Below, one piece after another: positions 1 through 5,774 of a stretch of 6,332 nt of DNA. The notes beneath the pieces are model-generated. The model saw only the letters and a program-made list of their open reading frames with translations. It ran no database searches and was not told where the DNA came from. This DNA is from Thermoleophilia bacterium. GTDB taxonomy: Bacteria; Actinomycetota; Thermoleophilia; Gaiellales; SKUG01. Both the position numbers and the translations under genes were made by a program. Every line of letters starts with the position of its first letter. Position 1 is the stretch's first letter. The stretch spans positions 8,954 through 15,285 of the forward strand of contig JAGQUL010000081.1 of the NCBI GenBank assembly GCA_020438525.1, written 5' to 3'.

Positions 1-163
1 TGGCCTTGGCCTTGGCAGCTGCGCCGCCGGCGCCGGCGCCGGCGCGCACCTTGGGCAGGCGGCCGGTCTTCTGGGCAGGCGCATCGTCGTCGTCGAGCAG
101 GTGATCGAACTCGTCGAAGTCGTCTGCGAAGGAGGTTCCGGGCTTGCTGCGGGCTGCGTCCAT
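1..163 (-). CDS. Unrecognised acidic protein, N-terminal part (runs off left edge)
   Basis: An open frame on the minus strand runs without a stop from an ATG at 163 to the window edge, giving 54 residues. I do not recognise the protein. It starts MDAARSKPG, then has a strongly acidic segment (residues 14-27, many Asp/Glu with Phe and Leu between), a short basic stretch (QKTGRLPKVR, 31-40), and then an Ala/Gly/Lys low-complexity run with AGAGAGG and AKAKA. This looks intrinsically disordered, perhaps a linker or tail. About 46 of 54 codons end in G or C, which fits a real gene here. A GTG at 187 in the same frame would add eight residues (VESTDRPD); neither start has a convincing ribosome binding site. 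It is transcribed divergently from fhaA. The coding call rests on codon bias and composition only, and no function can be given. Confidence 0.55.
   Translation of the reverse strand, partial: MDAARSKPGTSFADDFDEFDHLLDDDDAPAQKTGRLPKVRAGAGAGGAAAKAKA
27..44. repeat. Hexanucleotide tandem repeat (CCGGCG)x3
   Basis: Three perfect copies of CCGGCG lie in tandem, and a second short repeat (GGCCTT twice, 2-13) is nearby. On the minus strand they encode the Ala-Gly and Ala-Lys runs of the partial acidic protein. They are in frame (six-base units), so copy-number change would alter protein length without a frameshift. Confidence 0.6.
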
Positions 164-194
164 GTCGGGCCTGTCGGTCGATTCCACGTGAGGG

Positions 195-250
195 TGGTCG
201 GATCCGCAGGGCGAGCAGGCATTTCTGCCGCTCGCATGCGGGTCCGGTCG
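195..250. other. Long imperfect inverted repeat / hairpin in divergent intergenic region
   Basis: The arms were paired by eye. CGGATCCGCA (199-208) pairs with TGCGGGTCCG (237-246), ten pairs with one G-U. A small internal loop follows (GG at 209-210 against A at 236). Then GCGAGC (211-216) pairs with GCTCGC (230-235), A217 is bulged, and GGCA (218-221) pairs with TGCC (226-229), closing a TTTC tetraloop. Weaker G-U-rich pairing extends out to 195/250. About 20 pairs in under 50 bases is well above what GC content alone usually gives. No T-run follows on either strand, so it is not an intrinsic terminator, and it lies between divergent genes where none is expected. It could be a 5' leader structure of the minus-strand gene, a regulator-binding site, or a small interspersed palindrome. 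Confidence 0.6.
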
Positions 251-255
251 TGGTG

Positions 256-261
256 TATGGT
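256..261 (+). promoter_or_regulatory. Possible -10 element (TATGGT) for the fhaA operon
   Basis: TATGGT fits the loose actinobacterial TANNNT -10 pattern and sits in the only somewhat AT-containing part of the intergenic region, 77 bases before the fhaA ATG and just after the long hairpin. No recognisable TTGACA-like -35 lies 16-18 bases upstream (the bases there are around CGCATG). It is a weak candidate, given mainly because some promoter must lie between 188 and 338. Confidence 0.2.
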
Positions 262-298
262 GGCGGCTCCCGCAGGCAAGAGCCACCCGAGGCCGCCG

Positions 299-330
299 CG
301 GGTACCCGGGACGCCCACACACACGTCCCG
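299..330. other. Palindrome and hairpin in the fhaA leader
   Basis: A perfect 10-bp palindrome, CGGGTACCCG (299-308), is followed at once by a 7-bp inverted repeat: CGGGACG (307-313) pairs with CGTCCCG (324-330) around a ten-base CA-rich loop. The two share bases 307-308, so they would be partly exclusive in RNA. The downstream stem ends two bases before the GAGG at 333-336 and eight bases before the fhaA ATG, where a stem could influence ribosome access. The palindrome alone could equally be an operator. Function is inference; the symmetry is seen directly. Confidence 0.45.
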
Positions 331-338
331 TCGAGGCC

Positions 339-1109
339 ATGTCACTGCTGCGCACCATCGAGACGCGACTCACCCGCCTCGTCGAAGGAACCTTCGGCAA
401 GGTCTTCCGGACCGGCGTGCAGCCGGTCGAGCTCGCGCGACGCCTCGTCAAGGAGATGGACGAGCACCAGCAGCGCACCGTGCGCAACGTGTACGTGCCG
501 AATCGCTACGACGTGTACCTGTCGCGCGACGACCACCGCCAGCTCGCCCAGTACTCGGCCGCACTCACCACCGAGCTGTCGGAGTACCTGACCGAGCACG
601 CGCGCCGCAACGGCTACGCGCTGCTCGGCCGCCCGAAGGTGCACCTGCACCTCGATCGAGACCTGCAGCTGGGCCGGTTCGGGATCGCCGTGAAGATGGA
701 GCAGGCCCAGGGCGACGACGCGCCACCGCTCCCCGTCGATGCCGAGGCCCCCGCGGCCGAGGCCACGTCGGTCGAGCTGCCGGTGGCCGCGCCGGTGGCG
801 GCGGGCGGCACGATGGCTGCGTTCGGACCCGACGGTCCCTTCCCGTTGACCCACGCGCGCGTGCGCGTGGGTCGAGGCAAGGCGAACGAGCTGGTGCTGC
901 AGGATTCCTCGGTCTCGCGCGAGCACGCGGAGCTGCTGCGCGGCAGCGACGACACGTGGAAGGTGCGCGACCTCGACTCCACCAACGGCGTGGCGGTGAA
1001 CGGCAGGCGCGTGACCGAGCAGGCGCTCGCGCCCGGCGACGTGATCAGCTTCGGGAGCTGCGAGGTGCGCTTCGACCGCTGGGACGTCGACCCCGAAGGC
1101 GGCGCCTGA
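339..1109 (+). CDS. fhaA: FhaA-like protein (DUF3662 + FHA domain)
   Basis: This is a phosphothreonine-binding adaptor of the PknB system, 256 residues. The N-terminal 125 or so residues match the FhaA/DUF3662 domain (start MSLLRTIETRLTRLVEG, then GVQPVELARRLVKEMD and YVPNRYDVYLS). An Ala/Pro-rich linker follows (about 126-160), then an FHA domain (about 162-250). Its phosphopeptide-binding signature is complete: G178-R179, S193-R194-E195-H196 and S214-T215-N216-G217 followed by N221-G222. In mycobacteria FhaA binds phosphorylated MviN and helps control peptidoglycan synthesis; the role here is inferred by homology. The protein is about half the length of M. tuberculosis FhaA (527 residues) because the long central linker is missing. 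The ATG at 339 is the only plausible start: the domain begins at once and no in-frame start lies close upstream. Its GAGG (333-336) is only two bases from the ATG, so initiation may be weak or leader-dependent. The stop overlaps the fhaB start by one base. Confidence 0.95.
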   Translation: MSLLRTIETRLTRLVEGTFGKVFRTGVQPVELARRLVKEMDEHQQRTVRNVYVPNRYDVYLSRDDHRQLAQYSAALTTELSEYLTEHARRNGYALLGRPKVHLHLDRDLQLGRFGIAVKMEQAQGDDAPPLPVDAEAPAAEATSVELPVAAPVAAGGTMAAFGPDGPFPLTHARVRVGRGKANELVLQDSSVSREHAELLRGSDDTWKVRDLDSTNGVAVNGRRVTEQALAPGDVISFGSCEVRFDRWDVDPEGGA

Positions 1110-1600
1110 TGGACGTCCAATGGCTGCTGCTGGCCGGCCAGCTGCTCGTGGTGGTGCTCGTCTACGTGTTCGTGTGGCGCGTGATCCGCGGCGCCCGACG
1201 TGACCTGCTCCGCGCCGGAACCGGCGCGCGCAGCGGTGGCGTTGCCGCGCAGGAGTCGACGATCATCCCGGCCGCCGACGTGCAGGCCGCGCGGCGCTCC
1301 GCCGGGCTTGCACAGCCGCGACTGGTCGTGGAGTCGAGCGACGTGCTGCGCGAGGGCATCCCGTTCACGGTCGGTGGTGGGCTGTCGATCGGGCGGCTGG
1401 ATTCGAACGACGTGGTGCTCGACGAGGGCGTGGTGAGCGGCCGGCACGTGCGGATCGTGCCGCCGAGCACCGTCGTGGACGAGGGCTCCACGAACGGAAC
1501 CCTGGTGAACGGTCAACTGCTCGACGGACGAGCGCGACTGAACGACGGAGATCGCGTGCAGGTCGGCTCCACCGTGTTCCGATTCGAGGTGGCCGGATGA
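1109..1600 (+). CDS. fhaB: FhaB-like membrane-anchored FHA protein
   Basis: The protein has 163 residues, close to the 155 of M. tuberculosis FhaB (FipA). Residues about 5-24 form one hydrophobic segment (WLLLAGQLLVVVLVYVFVW) followed by a basic stretch (RVIRGARR), which indicates an N-terminal anchor with the rest in the cytoplasm. A linker (30-70) leads to an FHA domain (about 72-161) with G95-R96, S110-G-R112-H113 and S127-T128-N129-G130 then N134-G135, the phosphothreonine-binding set. Family knowledge: FhaB is a PknB substrate that links kinase signalling to the division and elongation machinery. The ATG at 1109 shares its A with the fhaA TGA, and GAAGG lies at 1095-1099. The same frame stays open far upstream through fhaA, but that part has no FhaB similarity and is an out-of-frame artefact. 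The stop overlaps the next start (ATGA). Confidence 0.95.
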   Translation: MDVQWLLLAGQLLVVVLVYVFVWRVIRGARRDLLRAGTGARSGGVAAQESTIIPAADVQAARRSAGLAQPRLVVESSDVLREGIPFTVGGGLSIGRLDSNDVVLDEGVVSGRHVRIVPPSTVVDEGSTNGTLVNGQLLDGRARLNDGDRVQVGSTVFRFEVAG

Positions 1601-2904
1601 CGCCCCACGACATTCCCAGCGCTGCGCGCAGCGACGTCGGCCAGCGCCGCGACCACAACGAGGACGCGGTCTTCGTGAAGATGCCGCTGCTCGCGGTCGC
1701 CGACGGCGTGGGCGGCAGCGCCAAGGGCGAGGTCGCATCGCGCCTGGCGATCGACACGTTCGTCGCCGCGGCACAGGACGTGCTGGTCGCGCGCAGCGGG
1801 GACGAGGCGGTGCGCGCGATGGAGCACGCCGTGCTCGCAGCGAACGGCGCGGTCCACCAGTCACAGCTCGACGACGAATCCCGGCGCGGCATGGCCACAA
1901 CGATCACCGCTGCGGTGGTCCGCGACGGCGGCGAGGTCGTGGTGGGTCACGTCGGCGACTCGCGCCTGTACGTGCTGAGCGCCGCGGGCGCGCGCCAGCT
2001 GACCGACGACCACTCCGTCGTGGCCGAGCTCGTACGCAGCGGCCGCCTCGATCCCGGCGACGTGCCCACGCACCCCCAGCGCAACGTGATCACGCGCGCG
2101 CTCGGCCCGGAGGCCGACGTGAGCGTCGACGCGTTCCTGGCACACGTCGGACCCGGCGACTGGCTGCTCGCATGCAGCGACGGGCTGACCGAGCACGTCG
2201 AGGAGCACGAGCTCGCAGGAATCGTGGTGGAGGCAGCACCCGGCGATCCGGACGCCGCGGCCGCACGGCTCGTGGACCTCGCCAACGAGCGCGGCGGCAC
2301 CGACAACATCACCGTCGCGCTGGCGCAGCCCGTGCCGAGCGACGTGAGCGGCGAGCTGCACGTGGAGGCGCTGCATGCCGCAGCGGCGACGGCCGCCGCG
2401 ACCACGACGTCGATGCCGGCGACCATGGGCGGGGCGGACGATCCCGTGCCGGCCGAGGATTCCGGCCCGCTGCCGCGCGTCGCGGCCGACGGCGATGCGG
2501 AGCCGGAGGCGTCCGACGAGCTGCCGGCGATGCAGCCGATTCCGCACGACGAGGACTGGCGCGACGACGAGCGTGACGACGAGCGCGACCTGCGCGCGTG
2601 GATCGTGGCGCTGATGGTGCTGATCGTGGTGTTCGCGATCGTGGCGCTCACGTGGAGCCGCTCCTACTTCCTCGTGGAGCGTGGCGACGGCAGCGTGGGC
2701 ATCGATCGCGGCTTCCCGGTTGCGGGGCTGTCGACGCGCCACGCCGAGAGCGACGTGCTCGCCGACGATCTCGACCCCGCGGACCGCGAGCGTCTCGTGG
2801 ACTCGCACCGGATCCTCTCCGAGGCAGACGCGCAGCAGGTGCTCGACGACCTGCCGACCCGGCTCGACGCGGTCGATGCGCCGGCTGCGGGGCAGGGGGC
2901 CTGA
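1597..2904 (+). CDS. pstP: PstP: PP2C-family Ser/Thr protein phosphatase, membrane-anchored
   Basis: A PPM/PP2C metal-dependent phosphatase of 435 residues that removes phosphate from PknB and its substrates. The catalytic domain is at about 8-245. Motifs visible in order: RRDHNED (17-23), ADGVGG with D36-G37, GMATT (98-102), GDSR with D121, LTDDHS (135-140), CSDGL with D195, and GGTDNIT with D236-N237; the metal-binding aspartates are present. An Ala/Thr then Asp/Glu-rich linker (about 246-320) ends in a charged juxtamembrane WRDDERDDERD, followed by a single membrane helix (about 334-353). The C-terminal 80 residues lie outside the membrane and start YFLVERGDGSVGIDRGFP, similar in layout to the extracellular part of mycobacterial PstP. 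The start is well supported: the ATG overlaps the fhaB stop as ATGA, with GAGGT at 1586-1590 six bases before it. The neighbours supply its kinase and FHA partners. Confidence 0.96.
   Translation: MTPHDIPSAARSDVGQRRDHNEDAVFVKMPLLAVADGVGGSAKGEVASRLAIDTFVAAAQDVLVARSGDEAVRAMEHAVLAANGAVHQSQLDDESRRGMATTITAAVVRDGGEVVVGHVGDSRLYVLSAAGARQLTDDHSVVAELVRSGRLDPGDVPTHPQRNVITRALGPEADVSVDAFLAHVGPGDWLLACSDGLTEHVEEHELAGIVVEAAPGDPDAAAARLVDLANERGGTDNITVALAQPVPSDVSGELHVEALHAAAATAAATTTSMPATMGGADDPVPAEDSGPLPRVAADGDAEPEASDELPAMQPIPHDEDWRDDERDDERDLRAWIVALMVLIVVFAIVALTWSRSYFLVERGDGSVGIDRGFPVAGLSTRHAESDVLADDLDPADRERLVDSHRILSEADAQQVLDDLPTRLDAVDAPAAGQGA
2894..2899 (+). promoter_or_regulatory. Ribosome binding site setting the rodA GTG start
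   Basis: AGGGGG lies six bases before the GTG at 2906, inside the last codons of pstP. This decides the start: the frame is open back to an ATG at 2681, but that stretch is out-of-frame pstP sequence and not SEDS-like. Confidence 0.7.
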
Positions 2905-2905
2905 C

Positions 2906-4201
2906 GTGGGCCGAATCCGCACGCCCCGCGCGCGGGAGGCGGTCTGGCTGGTGTTCGTCGGGATCGCCGTTGCTGCAGCGTACGGCACCGTCTGGCTCGC
3001 GCGACAGAAGGTCGTGACCGGCGAGGCGCTCGCGTGGGGCGGCGCGTTCGCGGCGCTGCTGCTGGCAGCGCACCTCGTGGTTCGCCGCGCGCTGCCGCTC
3101 GCCGATCCGTGGCTGCTGCCCGCGGCGGGACTGCTCACCGGGATCGGAATCACGATGACGTTCCGGATCCGCCCCGACCTGTCGGGCAAGCAGACCGCGT
3201 GGTTCGTGCTGGCGCTCGTGCTGACGAGCGCGATGGTGCTGCTGATCCGCGACCATCACGTGCTGGAGCGCTACAAGTACGTGATCGGCGCGGGCTCGGT
3301 GCTGGCGCTCGCGATCACCGTGAGCCCGCTCGGCAAGACGGTGAACGGGTCGCAGCTGTGGATCGACTTCGGGCCCGTGCAGATCCAGCCTGGCGAGTTT
3401 GCGAAGCTCGGGATCGTGGTGTTCCTGGCGGCGTACCTGCGCGAGAACCGCGAGCTGCTCGCACTGCGTTTCTCGCCGAAGCACCTCGGGCCGCTGCTGC
3501 TGTTCTGGCTCGCGAGCCTGATGCTGCTCGTGCTGATGAACGACTTCGGCACGAGCCTGCTCTTCTACGGATCGTTCCTGCTGCTCGTGTTCGTGGCGAC
3601 CGGTCGCGCGTGGTACCCGATCGTGGGTGGCGCGGCGTTCGCGGCCGGTGCTGCCGTGGTGTACCGGATCGCGCCGCACGTGCAGCACCGCTTCGACGTG
3701 TGGCTCGACCCGTGGGCCGATCCGGGCGGCTCCGGATACCAGCCGCTGCAGGCGCTGTTCGCGATCGCCGACGGCGGGCTGTTCGGCCGCGGCCTGGGGC
3801 AGGCGTACGTGGTGACGAGCAGCGGCAACACCGTGATCCCCGATGCGCAGACCGACTTCGTGTTCGCGGTGATCGCCGACGAGCTCGGGTTCGTGGGCGC
3901 GGTGGGCCTGCTGCTCGTGTTCGTGGTGTTCTCGTGGCGCGGGTTCGCGATCGCGGCCGGCTGCCGCGACGGGTTCAGCAAGCTGCTCGCGTTCGGACTC
4001 AGCGCCGTGTTCGCGATGCAGGCGATCATCATCGTGGGCGGCGTGGTGCGGCTGCTGCCGCTCACGGGCCAGACGCTGCCGTTCGTGAGCTACGGTGGAT
4101 CCAGCCTGCTCGCGAACTGGCTGCTGGTCGGTCTGCTGCTGATGATCTCCCACCACGGCGCCGCGGAGCGCCTGCGCGAACGGGCGGAGGTGCACGCATG
4201 A
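2906..4201 (+). CDS. rodA: RodA/FtsW-family SEDS peptidoglycan glycosyltransferase
   Basis: A polytopic membrane protein of 431 residues with about ten to twelve hydrophobic segments across residues 12-416. SEDS enzymes polymerise lipid II into glycan strands and work with a class B PBP. Family landmarks: NGSQLWIDFGPVQIQPGEFAKL (147-168), the NDFGTSLLF motif with D213, and TDFVFAVIADELG (316-328), where D317 aligns with the catalytic aspartate of E. coli RodA (D262, from memory). LPFVSYGGSSLL (391-402) is near the C-terminus. The long loop about 257-318 is the expected large external loop. The usual QPSE is QPGE here, a mild variation. The GTG start lies one base after the pstP stop with a good ribosome binding site. 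The pairing with pbpA and the Rv0017c-like position favour the rodA name over ftsW, though sequence alone does not fully separate them. The stop overlaps the pbpA ATG (ATGA). Confidence 0.93.
   Translation: MGRIRTPRAREAVWLVFVGIAVAAAYGTVWLARQKVVTGEALAWGGAFAALLLAAHLVVRRALPLADPWLLPAAGLLTGIGITMTFRIRPDLSGKQTAWFVLALVLTSAMVLLIRDHHVLERYKYVIGAGSVLALAITVSPLGKTVNGSQLWIDFGPVQIQPGEFAKLGIVVFLAAYLRENRELLALRFSPKHLGPLLLFWLASLMLLVLMNDFGTSLLFYGSFLLLVFVATGRAWYPIVGGAAFAAGAAVVYRIAPHVQHRFDVWLDPWADPGGSGYQPLQALFAIADGGLFGRGLGQAYVVTSSGNTVIPDAQTDFVFAVIADELGFVGAVGLLLVFVVFSWRGFAIAAGCRDGFSKLLAFGLSAVFAMQAIIIVGGVVRLLPLTGQTLPFVSYGGSSLLANWLLVGLLLMISHHGAAERLRERAEVHA
4186..4190 (+). promoter_or_regulatory. Ribosome binding site for pbpA
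   Basis: GGAGG lies seven bases before the ATG at 4198, within the end of rodA. It favours this ATG over the in-frame Met codon at 4210 and rejects the far upstream open frame. Confidence 0.8.
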
Positions 4202-5667
4202 GCAGCACCATGAACCGCCGGATCGCCCAGGTGTTCACGCTGCTCGGCGTGGGCTTCGGCGGCATCGTGGTGCTGCTGACGTGGTGGCAGGTCGTCGTCG
4301 CCGGGGAGCTGCGCCAGAAGGACCTCAACAACCAGACCGCCTACTACGAGCAACGGGTCGCGCGCGGGTTCATCACGACCGCCGACGGCGTTCGACTAGC
4401 CGGACGCGTGTCGAAGGAAGGCGCGAACGGCGACACGATCTGGTCGCGGCGGTACCCGGCGGGAACGCTGGCGGCGCACGTGCTCGGCTACGACACCCGC
4501 GGGCACAGCCGCGCGGGCGTGGAGCGCGCGATGAACGATTCGCTGACCGGCTCGACCCGCAACCTGGGTGCGGTGGTCGGCCTGCTCGACGGCAACGATG
4601 CGGCGATCGGCGACGACGTGCGCCTGACGATCGACTCGAAGGCGCAGCAGGTCGCGCAGGACGACCTCGACGTTCGCAAGGGCGCGGTGGTGGCGATCGA
4701 GCCCGACACCGGTCGGATCCTCGTGGCGGCGTCGGCACCGACGTTCCGCAACCAGCAGGCGATCACGAACTTCGACGCGATCACCGCCGGCGGTGGATCG
4801 GCGCTGCTCAACCGCGCGACGCAGGGCGCGTATCCGCCGGGCTCGACCTTCAAGCTCGTCACGACCACCGCCGCGCTGGAGAACGGGGAGTCCCCCGACC
4901 GGACGTTCGAGGGCGGCACCGTGTTCAAGGTGCCGGGCGAGGACATCCACAACTATGCGGGCGAGGTCGCGCCGCGCGGGCACACGCTCGCGGAGGCGCT
5001 CACGCACTCCTACAACACGACGTTCGCGCAGCTGGGCACGGAGCTCGGCGACTCGGCGATGCGCGAGCAGATGGCGAAGTTCGGGTTCTTCGAGCGGCCG
5101 CCGGTGGAGGCGCTGCCGGCGAGCGAGGTGCGGGCAAGCGGCCTGTACGACTCGCAGGGCAACCAGCTCAAGCCGGAGACGGCCGTGGACGTGGCGCGCG
5201 TGGCGATCGGACAGGAGCGGCTGCTCGTCACGCCGCTGCAGATGGCGCTCGTCACCGCGGCGATCGCCAACGACGGCAAGGTCCCGGAGCCGACGCTGCT
5301 CGACGAGGTCACGCGGCCCGGCGGCGGGCGCACGGTGCGCTCGGGACGGCAGGCGACGTGGAAGACGGCGATGTCGCCGCAGACCGCCAGCGAGCTCACG
5401 CGGATGATGGAGTCGGTGGTCGAGGAAGGCACGGGCACCGCGGTACGCCTGCCGGGGATCGACATCGCCGGCAAGACCGGCACAGCGGACGTGGGCGCGG
5501 GCAAGCTCGTGGCGTGGTTCGTCGCGTTCGCACCGGCGAACGATCCGAAGGTGGCGATCGCCGTGGCGATCGAGGACGTTCCCAGCGGCGGCACGGGCGG
5601 CACGGTCGCGGCGCCGATCGCGCGCGACGTGCTGGCGCAGCTGCTGCAGGCCGGGAGTGGCGCATGA
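4198..5667 (+). CDS. pbpA: PbpA: class B penicillin-binding protein (peptidoglycan transpeptidase)
   Basis: The protein has 489 residues, almost the same as M. tuberculosis PbpA (491). One N-terminal membrane helix (about 11-34) anchors it with the catalytic part outside. A short non-catalytic region follows, with RGFITTADGVRLA (56-68) and GVERAMNDSLTG (107-118), the usual class B pedestal motifs. The transpeptidase domain covers about 160-485 with all three active-site motifs: S216-T-F-K219 (in PPGSTFK, nucleophile serine and general base), S271-Y-N273, and K426-T-G-T429. It cross-links stem peptides, is the target of beta-lactams, and is the expected partner of the SEDS protein just upstream. 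The start overlaps the rodA stop (ATGA) and has a strong GGAGG site. Mycobacterial PbpA is a reported PknB substrate, which fits the operon; phosphorylation here is not shown by the sequence. Confidence 0.97.
   Translation: MSSTMNRRIAQVFTLLGVGFGGIVVLLTWWQVVVAGELRQKDLNNQTAYYEQRVARGFITTADGVRLAGRVSKEGANGDTIWSRRYPAGTLAAHVLGYDTRGHSRAGVERAMNDSLTGSTRNLGAVVGLLDGNDAAIGDDVRLTIDSKAQQVAQDDLDVRKGAVVAIEPDTGRILVAASAPTFRNQQAITNFDAITAGGGSALLNRATQGAYPPGSTFKLVTTTAALENGESPDRTFEGGTVFKVPGEDIHNYAGEVAPRGHTLAEALTHSYNTTFAQLGTELGDSAMREQMAKFGFFERPPVEALPASEVRASGLYDSQGNQLKPETAVDVARVAIGQERLLVTPLQMALVTAAIANDGKVPEPTLLDEVTRPGGGRTVRSGRQATWKTAMSPQTASELTRMMESVVEEGTGTAVRLPGIDIAGKTGTADVGAGKLVAWFVAFAPANDPKVAIAVAIEDVPSGGTGGTVAAPIARDVLAQLLQAGSGA
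5653..5657 (+). promoter_or_regulatory. Shine-Dalgarno-like GGGAG at the end of pbpA
   Basis: GGGAG lies six bases before an ATG at 5664 that overlaps the pbpA stop as ATGA. The spacing is ideal, but the downstream frame is only 36 codons, so the site is either for a small coupling ORF or chance. Confidence 0.35.
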
Positions 5668-5774
5668 TCGGCGACGATGCGCAAGCATGCGGATCGACGC
5701 GCATGCGCCGAGGGGCGGGAATGAGTCGGTACGGGCGCGTCGAACGGGTAGGTGGAGCAGCATGGAGACGATGA
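5664..5774 (+). CDS. Possible 36-residue leader/coupling ORF between pbpA and pknB
   Basis: A small open frame starts at an ATG overlapping the pbpA TGA (ATGA) behind a well-spaced GGGAG. It ends at a TGA (5772-5774) that overlaps a possible pknB ATG at 5771, again as ATGA. The 36-residue product is Arg/Gly-rich and resembles nothing I know. Against it being a normal gene: only about 21 of 36 codons end in G or C, far below the neighbours, and it uses AGA and AGT. It may serve translational coupling rather than make a functional peptide, or may be a chance frame. Confidence 0.25.
   Translation: MIGDDAQACGSTRMRRGAGMSRYGRVERVGGAAWRR
5685..5706. other. 7-bp inverted repeat in the pbpA-pknB gap
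   Basis: GCATGCG (5685-5691) pairs with CGCATGC (5700-5706) around an eight-base loop. The second arm lies within a perfect 10-bp palindrome, GCGCATGCGC (5699-5708). G-rich sequence rather than a T-run follows, so it is not a standard intrinsic terminator. It could be an mRNA-stabilising or processing stem, or an operator for separate pknB control. Confidence 0.4.
5750..5757 (+). promoter_or_regulatory. Ribosome binding site for pknB
   Basis: AGGTGGAG ends four bases before the ATG at 5762 and thirteen before the ATG at 5771. This supports the upstream Met, though a second GGAG (5764-5767) lies three bases before the downstream one, so the start stays open between the two. Confidence 0.55.

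Noticed and set aside
195..250. Intrinsic terminator for the long hairpin.
   Set aside because: No T-run follows it on either strand, and it lies between divergently oriented genes where no transcript should end.
101..1600. A 499-residue + strand frame ending with the FhaB sequence, which might suggest a long FhaB fusion.
   Set aside because: The upstream 336 codons overlap the intergenic region and fhaA in another frame and give Arg/Pro/Ala-rich low-complexity sequence. FhaB begins naturally with its membrane segment at 1109.
3034..5667. An 877-residue frame that would extend PbpA far upstream.
   Set aside because: The first 388 codons are rodA read out of frame (Arg-rich nonsense). A strong GGAGG and ATGA overlap place the pbpA start at 4198.
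5718..5741. ECF sigma-like promoter before pknB (GGAAT then CGTC).
   Set aside because: The -35-like element is imperfect and the 15-base spacing is shorter than the usual 16-17; in such GC-rich DNA these short motifs are expected by chance.
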